A DNA stretch of 64,000 nucleotides. It comes from Amorphoplanes digitatis. Its GTDB lineage: Bacteria > Actinomycetota > Actinomycetes > Mycobacteriales > Micromonosporaceae. Below are positions 60,171 through 64,000 of the stretch, in pieces. Within the stretch, counting starts at the first letter, position 1. Every line of letters begins with the position of its first letter. The translations under genes were made by a program, and so were the position numbers. The notes under the pieces are model-generated. The model was not told where the DNA came from. It saw nothing but the letters and a program-made list of their open reading frames with translations, and searched no databases. Where the stretch lies: positions 248,001-312,000 of the forward strand of contig NZ_JACHNH010000001.1 in NCBI RefSeq assembly GCF_014205335.1. Reading direction: 5' to 3'.

Positions 60171-60677
60171 TCAGTAGGTTGTGCTGCCGCTCGAGCTGAT
60201 CGCCACGATCGCGACGATGATGTAGAACGCGCAGAGCAGCACGTAGATGCTGGTGAAGATGTAGCCCAGCCAGAGCCCGGCGGTGGCCAGGCCCTCGCCG
60301 GACTCGCCGGTCTGACGGATCTGCTTCTTGGCGACGTGACCCATGACGATCGCGGCGGGCGAGAACACGAAGGCGAACACCAGGCTCAGGATGGCCATGG
60401 TGTTTGTCGGCGCCGCACCCATGTAGGGCTGCTGCGCGTAGGGCTGGCCGTAGCCGGGCTGCTGACCGTAGGGCGGCGGCTGGCCGTACGGCTGCCCGCT
60501 GGAGGGAGCGCCGTACTGCGGCTGGCCGTACGGCTGTCCGCTGGAGGGTGCGCCGCTGGCCGGGGCCGCGTACGGGTCCTGCGAGTACGGCGCCGTGGGG
60601 TCGTAGCCCGGCTGCTGCCCGTATGGCTGCTGGGGCTGATATGGGTCCGGGTTGCCACCGGCGGGCGGGTAAGTCAT
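60171..60677 (-). CDS. DUF4190 membrane protein, second copy
   Basis: The 168-residue protein has a Gln/Pro/Tyr/Gly-rich N-terminal half with repeated SSGQPYGQP and two membrane helices (TNTMAILSLVFAFVFSPAAIVMGHVAKK region; LATAGLWLGYIFTSIYVLLCAFYIIVAIV). GAGGAGG precedes the ATG. It is a paralogue of the gene at 58486-58995, but its disordered part has different repeats. The function is unknown; Tyr/Gln-rich tails may drive self-association. Confidence 0.87.
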   Translation of the reverse strand: MTYPPAGGNPDPYQPQQPYGQQPGYDPTAPYSQDPYAAPASGAPSSGQPYGQPQYGAPSSGQPYGQPPPYGQQPGYGQPYAQQPYMGAAPTNTMAILSLVFAFVFSPAAIVMGHVAKKQIRQTGESGEGLATAGLWLGYIFTSIYVLLCAFYIIVAIVAISSSGSTTY

Positions 60678-60789
60678 CTAAGGTCCTCCTCGTTCACCCC
60701 GGCACGGTACTAGCCGCTGGGTAGTTGAGGGACCCCGATACCGCGTGTCTGGACGTCCCGGCCGGATGTCCTGGACGTTCGAGCGCCGA

Positions 60790-61197
60790 TCAGGCGATCC
60801 TGCTGAGGTTCCCGACGGCCCGCTCGACGGCGAGGCAGCGGTCCTCGACGTAGTCGATGCCGGCCTCGGTGGCGATGCGGCGGGCCTCGGCGGACACGAT
60901 GCCGCTCTGTAGCCAGACGGCGGGCGCCTTGATCGCGACCGCCTGCCGGACGACCTCCACCGCGTCGGCGGCAGGCCGGAAGATGTCGACGAGATCGACG
61001 GGCTCCGTCAGGTCGGCCAGCGTGGGCACGGTCTTGATCCCGAAGACCTCGTCCACGAACGGGTTGACCGGGATGATCTTCCATCCGTGCCGGAGCATTT
61101 GCAGCGGCACACCGTGTGACGGCTTCGCCGGGTCCCGCGAGGCGCCGACCACGGCGATGACGTACGCCTCGGCCAGGATCTGCTGTGCACTCCTCAT
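60790..61197 (-). CDS. CoA-binding domain protein (YccU-like)
   Basis: The 135-residue protein is a single CoA-binding Rossmann domain: VIAVVGASRDPAKPSHGVP, IIPVNPFVDEVFGIKTVPTLADL, VDLVDIFRPAADAVEVVRQAV and APAVWLQSGIVSAEARRIA. It likely binds CoA or acyl-CoA; enzyme activity is not established for the family. TAGAGT (61205-61210) lies 13 bases before ATG 61197, favouring this start over GTG 61215 and a leaderless mRNA. Confidence 0.85.
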   Translation of the reverse strand: MRSAQQILAEAYVIAVVGASRDPAKPSHGVPLQMLRHGWKIIPVNPFVDEVFGIKTVPTLADLTEPVDLVDIFRPAADAVEVVRQAVAIKAPAVWLQSGIVSAEARRIATEAGIDYVEDRCLAVERAVGNLSRIA

Positions 61198-61218
61198 GCC
61201 CTCGACTCTATCCACGCC

Positions 61219-61260
61219 GCGTCTGGTCTCGCGCTGCGTCTGGTCTCGCGCTGCGTCCGG
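61219..61260. repeat. 17-bp tandem repeat
   Basis: GCGTCTGGTCTCGCGCT occurs twice in perfect tandem and starts a third, degenerate copy. It lies in the 333-base space between the CoA-binding gene and the radical SAM gene. Confidence 0.85.
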
Positions 61261-61390
61261 GTCCGGGGCCGCGCTGCGTTTGTCGCGGCGCCGGTCCTTG
61301 CGCGCATCGGCGTAGGTTCACGGCGTGGGCGGCGACGCGCGCCGCGGGCCGGCGCCGTGTTTTGCCGGCCCGTTGTGCGGGGAGGCCACC

Positions 61391-61492
61391 ATGTGGACAG
61401 CGCAGCCGATCGACGGGCCGGTGACGTCATCCCGGACGACCGGTCCCGGAGTCGTCGCTCGGCGTGGCCCTCGACAAGGGATCGGTGCCTGA
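61391..61492 (+). CDS. Candidate small ORF upstream of the radical SAM gene (33 residues)
   Basis: GGGGAGG lies 5 bases before this ATG. The product begins MWTAQPIDGPVTSSRTT and ends GIGA, with no FxSxx ending. The same Shine-Dalgarno also sits 7 bases before GTG 61393, which is in frame with the radical SAM gene, so it may instead serve a longer radical SAM protein (458 residues). About 70% of third positions are G/C, below neighbours. It is a weak candidate for a precursor peptide. Confidence 0.25.
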   Translation: MWTAQPIDGPVTSSRTTGPGVVARRGPRQGIGA

Positions 61493-61530
61493 CGGCGTAC
61501 TTCGGCGATCGGCGTGGGAGAAGCAAACCG

Positions 61531-62769
61531 ATGAGAACCTCTGCCCGGCGTTCGCCGCACCCGGTCCGGCCCGACCACCCGCCGTGGCCCTACGACCTGC
61601 TCGACGTCCACGCGCTGCGGCGGACGGGATGGCGGCCCACCGCCATCCGGGAGTTCGTCCTCAAGGTGCATCAGCGCTGCAACCTGGCCTGCGACTACTG
61701 CTATGTCTACGAGCTCGCCGACCAGAGCTGGCGCGACCGGCCGACGGTGATGTCCGCCGAGGTCTGCCGCGCCGCCGCCGGGCGCATCGGCGAGCACGCA
61801 CGCGAGCACGGCCTGGACCGGGTGAGCGTGATCCTGCACGGCGGCGAGCCCCTGCTGGCCGGCGCCGGCCGGTTGGTGCGGCTGATCGGCGACCTGCGCC
61901 GCGCCATGCCGGACGGTTGTGAGCTCTCCGTCGGGATGCAGACGAACGCCGTCACCCTGGACGAGCCGACGCTGGCCCGGCTGTCGCGCGAGCGGGTCAG
62001 GATCGGCGTGAGCGTCGACGGGCGACCGGAGGACCACGACCTGCACCGCAGGTTCCGCAGCGGCCGGGGCAGCCACGCGGCCGTCGACCGGGCGCTGGGG
62101 CTGCTGGGCAGCGCGCGGTTCCGCTCGTCCTTCGCGGGCCTGCTGTGCACCGTGAACCCGGCGGCGGATCCGGTAGCGACCTACACCGGGCTGCTCGAAC
62201 ACGACCCGCCCGCCATCGATTTCCTGCTGCCGCACGCAAATTGGGCGATGCCACCGTCGAGGTCGCCGGGACAGGCCACCCCGCACGGCGACTGGCTCGC
62301 CCAGGTCTTCGACCGCTGGTACGGCGCACCCCGCCAGGAGACCCGGGTCCGGCTCTTCGAGGAGATCATGAGCCTCCTGCTCGGCGGATCCAGCCGGTCC
62401 GATCAGGTCGGTCTGAGCCCGGTGGCCGTGGCGGTGATCGAATCGGACGGCGCGATAGAACAGGTCGACTCGCTCAAGAGCGCCTACTCGGGTGCGTGCG
62501 ACACCGGCCTCAACGTGCTGACGGACCCGTTCGACGCCGCCCTCGACCATCCGGGCTTCGTGGCACGCCAGATCGGCCTCGCCGCACTGAGCGACGAGTG
62601 CGCCGCCTGCCCGATCCACCGGATCTGCGGCGGCGGGCACTACGCACACCGCTACCGACCAGGCGAAGGCTTCCGCAATCCAACCGTCTACTGCGCCGAC
62701 ATGCGAGTCCTGATCGGCCGCATCCGCCACCGCCTCTCCACCGACCTGGACCCAATGGCCAGCCGATAA
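61531..62769 (+). CDS. FxsB-type radical SAM/SPASM peptide-modifying enzyme
   Basis: The 412-residue protein has the radical SAM cluster motif CNLACDYCYVYE (Cys-x3-Cys-x2-Cys), LHGGEPLLAG and GVSVDGRPEDHDLHR, and a C-terminal SPASM-like Cys set CAACPIHRICGGGHYAHRYRP followed by VYC. The WPYDLLDV start and CGGGHYAHRY end are hallmarks of FxsB enzymes that modify FxSxx-COOH peptides. No such precursor is seen nearby. ATG 61531 has GGAG about 9 bases upstream; GTG 61393 would extend it. It is flanked by tandem repeats on both sides. Confidence 0.85.
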   Translation: MRTSARRSPHPVRPDHPPWPYDLLDVHALRRTGWRPTAIREFVLKVHQRCNLACDYCYVYELADQSWRDRPTVMSAEVCRAAAGRIGEHAREHGLDRVSVILHGGEPLLAGAGRLVRLIGDLRRAMPDGCELSVGMQTNAVTLDEPTLARLSRERVRIGVSVDGRPEDHDLHRRFRSGRGSHAAVDRALGLLGSARFRSSFAGLLCTVNPAADPVATYTGLLEHDPPAIDFLLPHANWAMPPSRSPGQATPHGDWLAQVFDRWYGAPRQETRVRLFEEIMSLLLGGSSRSDQVGLSPVAVAVIESDGAIEQVDSLKSAYSGACDTGLNVLTDPFDAALDHPGFVARQIGLAALSDECAACPIHRICGGGHYAHRYRPGEGFRNPTVYCADMRVLIGRIRHRLSTDLDPMASR

Positions 62770-62770
62770 C

Positions 62771-63210
62771 TGCGCACCCGCACCGCGCAGGCCGGCTCAC
62801 GCTGCACCCGCGCAGGCCGGCTCACGCTGCACCCGCGCAGGCCGGCTCACGCTGCACCCGCGCAGGCCCGCTCACACCGGGCCGGGCGGGTCTGCTCACG
62901 CTGGGCCGCGCAGGCCCGCTCACGCTGCACCCGCGCGGGTCCGCCCTCGCCGGGCCGGGCGGGTCTGCTCACGCTGGGCCGGGCAGGCCCGCTCACGCTG
63001 CACCCGCGCGGGTCCGCCCTCGCCGGGCCGGGGAGGTCCGCCCTCGCTGGGCCGGGCAGGCCCGCTCACGCTGCACCCGCGCGGGTCCGCCCACGCCGGG
63101 CCGAGGAGGTCCGCCCTCGCAGGGCCGGGCAGGCCGCTCACGTTGCACCCGGGGCGGGTCCGCCCACGCCGTGCCGCGCGGGTCCAGGCGTGCCGCGCCG
63201 CGCAGGTTCG
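62771..63210. repeat. Degenerate 24/25-bp tandem repeat array between two radical SAM genes
   Basis: About 17 units follow each other directly from the radical SAM stop codon. Type A is CTCACGCTGCACCCGCGCAG plus five more bases (25 bp). Types B and C are 24 bp with CTCGCCGGGCCGGGCGGG or CACGCTGGGCCGGGCAGG cores. After three early A copies, a higher-order A-B-C order with period 73 bases appears. Mixed unit lengths break any reading frame, so it is probably non-coding. The unit is GC-rich and can form local hairpins. Confidence 0.85.
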
Positions 63211-63231
63211 GGCGGGCGCGGCTGGCGGGCG

Positions 63232-64000
63232 CTAAAGGAGGGTCAGCTGCTTGGGCTCGAAGCTTTGGCCGGTGGTGCGTTCCGGCGTGCCGTCGGTCGC
63301 GGGGGTGTCCGGGTGGCCCGCCGCCGTGGGCCCGTTGACGCGCGCGGTGCGTGCCTCGCCGTCCGCCGCCGGATGGAGTCGGTGACGCCGGGCCGCCATC
63401 CGCACCCGGGCGCCGATCTCTTGCTGGAGCTTCTGCGGCAGGTAGGAGCCGTCCCGATACAGCTCCCGGTAGCGGGCGGCCAGCTCGGGATGGTCCCGGG
63501 TCAGCCAGGCCGCATACCACTCGCGCGCTCCGGTGCGCAGGTGCAGCGGCAGGGGCGTCACGCTTACCGCGCCCGCCGCCGCGACGGCGGCGACGGTCTC
63601 CTCGATGGACTCGTCGGAGTCGGTCAGGCCCGGGAGGATCGGCGCCATCAGGACGCTGACGGGGAAGCCGGCGTCCGTCAGCCGGCGGACCACGTCCAGG
63701 CGCCGCCGCGGGCTCGGCGCGCCCTGCTCGACGGCGCGCCACATCCGCTCGTCGACGAAGCCGATCGACATCGACAGGCTCACGTCCGTCACCGACGCGG
63801 CCTGCCTCAGCAGGTCCAGATCCCGAAGGAGCAGCGTGCCCTTGGTCAGGATCGAGAAGGGATTGGCGAAGTCGCGGAGCGCCGTCAGGATCCGCGGCAT
63901 CAGCCGGTAGCGGCCCTCCGCGCGCTGGTAGACGTCGACGTTCGTGCCGATCGCTATCGCGTCGCCCCGCCATCTCGGTGCCGCGAGCTCCCGGCGGATC
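63232..64000 (-). CDS. Rv2578c-family radical SAM protein, C-terminal part
   Basis: The visible 255 residues run in from the right edge; the radical SAM Cys motif must lie outside. The part seen has AIAIGTNVDVYQRAEGRYRL (start of the visible piece), RILTALRDFANPFSILTKGTLLLRD, SMSIGFVDERMWRAVEQGAPSPRRRLD and VLMAPILPGLTDS, matching the spore photoproduct lyase-like Rv2578c group. The end SFEPKQLTLL is typical of the group. Function is unknown. It converges on the repeat array. Confidence 0.9.
   Translation of the reverse strand, partial: IRRELAAPRWRGDAIAIGTNVDVYQRAEGRYRLMPRILTALRDFANPFSILTKGTLLLRDLDLLRQAASVTDVSLSMSIGFVDERMWRAVEQGAPSPRRRLDVVRRLTDAGFPVSVLMAPILPGLTDSDESIEETVAAVAAAGAVSVTPLPLHLRTGAREWYAAWLTRDHPELAARYRELYRDGSYLPQKLQQEIGARVRMAARRHRLHPAADGEARTARVNGPTAAGHPDTPATDGTPERTTGQSFEPKQLTLL

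Noticed and set aside
62771..63210. CRISPR array
   Set aside because: Units are contiguous with no unique spacers, and no cas genes are present. It is a plain tandem repeat.

Overview
The window is very GC-rich (roughly 70% or more), uses GTG/TTG starts freely and is packed with actinobacterial genes: mycothiol synthesis (mshA), SenX3-RegX3, a BldN-type sigma factor with its DUF5667 partner, mycobacterial-type bS22, DUF3117, the rex-hem operon and an Rv2578c-like radical SAM protein. Gene order matches two Mycobacterium tuberculosis chromosomal blocks (Rv0486 to Rv0502 and Rv1220c to Rv1232c) with local losses and insertions. Together with developmental and secreted-enzyme genes this points to the chromosome of a mycelial actinomycete, most likely Micromonosporaceae (Actinoplanes or Micromonospora relatives). 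It is mostly core chromosome. I see no phage, insertion sequence, CRISPR array, tRNA or rRNA gene.

Layout. 1-6.3 kb: DUF7455 remnant at the edge, a lone receiver protein, a secreted GH26 glycosidase, a methyltransferase/SDR pair, then mshA and a YbjN protein. 6.3-15.1 kb: MFS exporter, gpmA, and phoU divergent from senX3-regX3 (phosphate control), followed by a Cys-rich conserved protein, a TIM-barrel isomerase, a CGNR zinc-finger regulator and proline dehydrogenase. 15.1-23.1 kb: small HTH protein, bS22, epimerase and acyltransferase, the bldN/rsbN developmental pair, an acyl-CoA ligase with a glutaredoxin, and a HAD phosphatase. 23.1-29 kb: rex-hemA-hemC-hemD(cobA fusion)-hemB behind a promoter overlapped by a Rex operator, so haem synthesis is tied to NADH/NAD+ ratio. 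29-38.5 kb: a decayed secreted nuclease, double-GNAT protein, membrane lytic transglycosylase with an octapeptide-repeat tail, FmdB zinc ribbon, a cyclase-ATPase-TPR regulator, secreted phospholipase A2 and a potassium channel. 38.5-47 kb: korAB divergent from a lone nuoA across a candidate iron box, DivIVA-like and SRPBCC proteins, DNA glycosylase, trypsin-like protease, and a PaaX/enoyl-CoA hydratase operon with its own operator palindrome. 47-56 kb: DUF3117, leucyl aminopeptidase, the O-methyltransferase/htrA/tatB/mrp/CBS block (without the sigE-rseA pair found there in mycobacteria), PhzF and HAD proteins. 56-64 kb: EamA exporter, lipoprotein, two DUF4190 membrane proteins, an SDR, CoA-binding protein, an FxsB-type peptide-modifying radical SAM enzyme, about 440 bp of 24/25-bp tandem repeats, and the C-terminal part of a second radical SAM protein.

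A theme across the window is leaderless transcription: about fifteen genes carry a TANNNT box whose first base lies exactly 12 or 13 nt before the start codon, which also fixes many start sites. The least explained items are the radical SAM/tandem-repeat region at the right end, the iron-box palindrome at korAB/nuoA, the leaderless hexapeptide reading frame coupled to the potassium channel, and the cyclase-ATPase with a low-complexity insertion.
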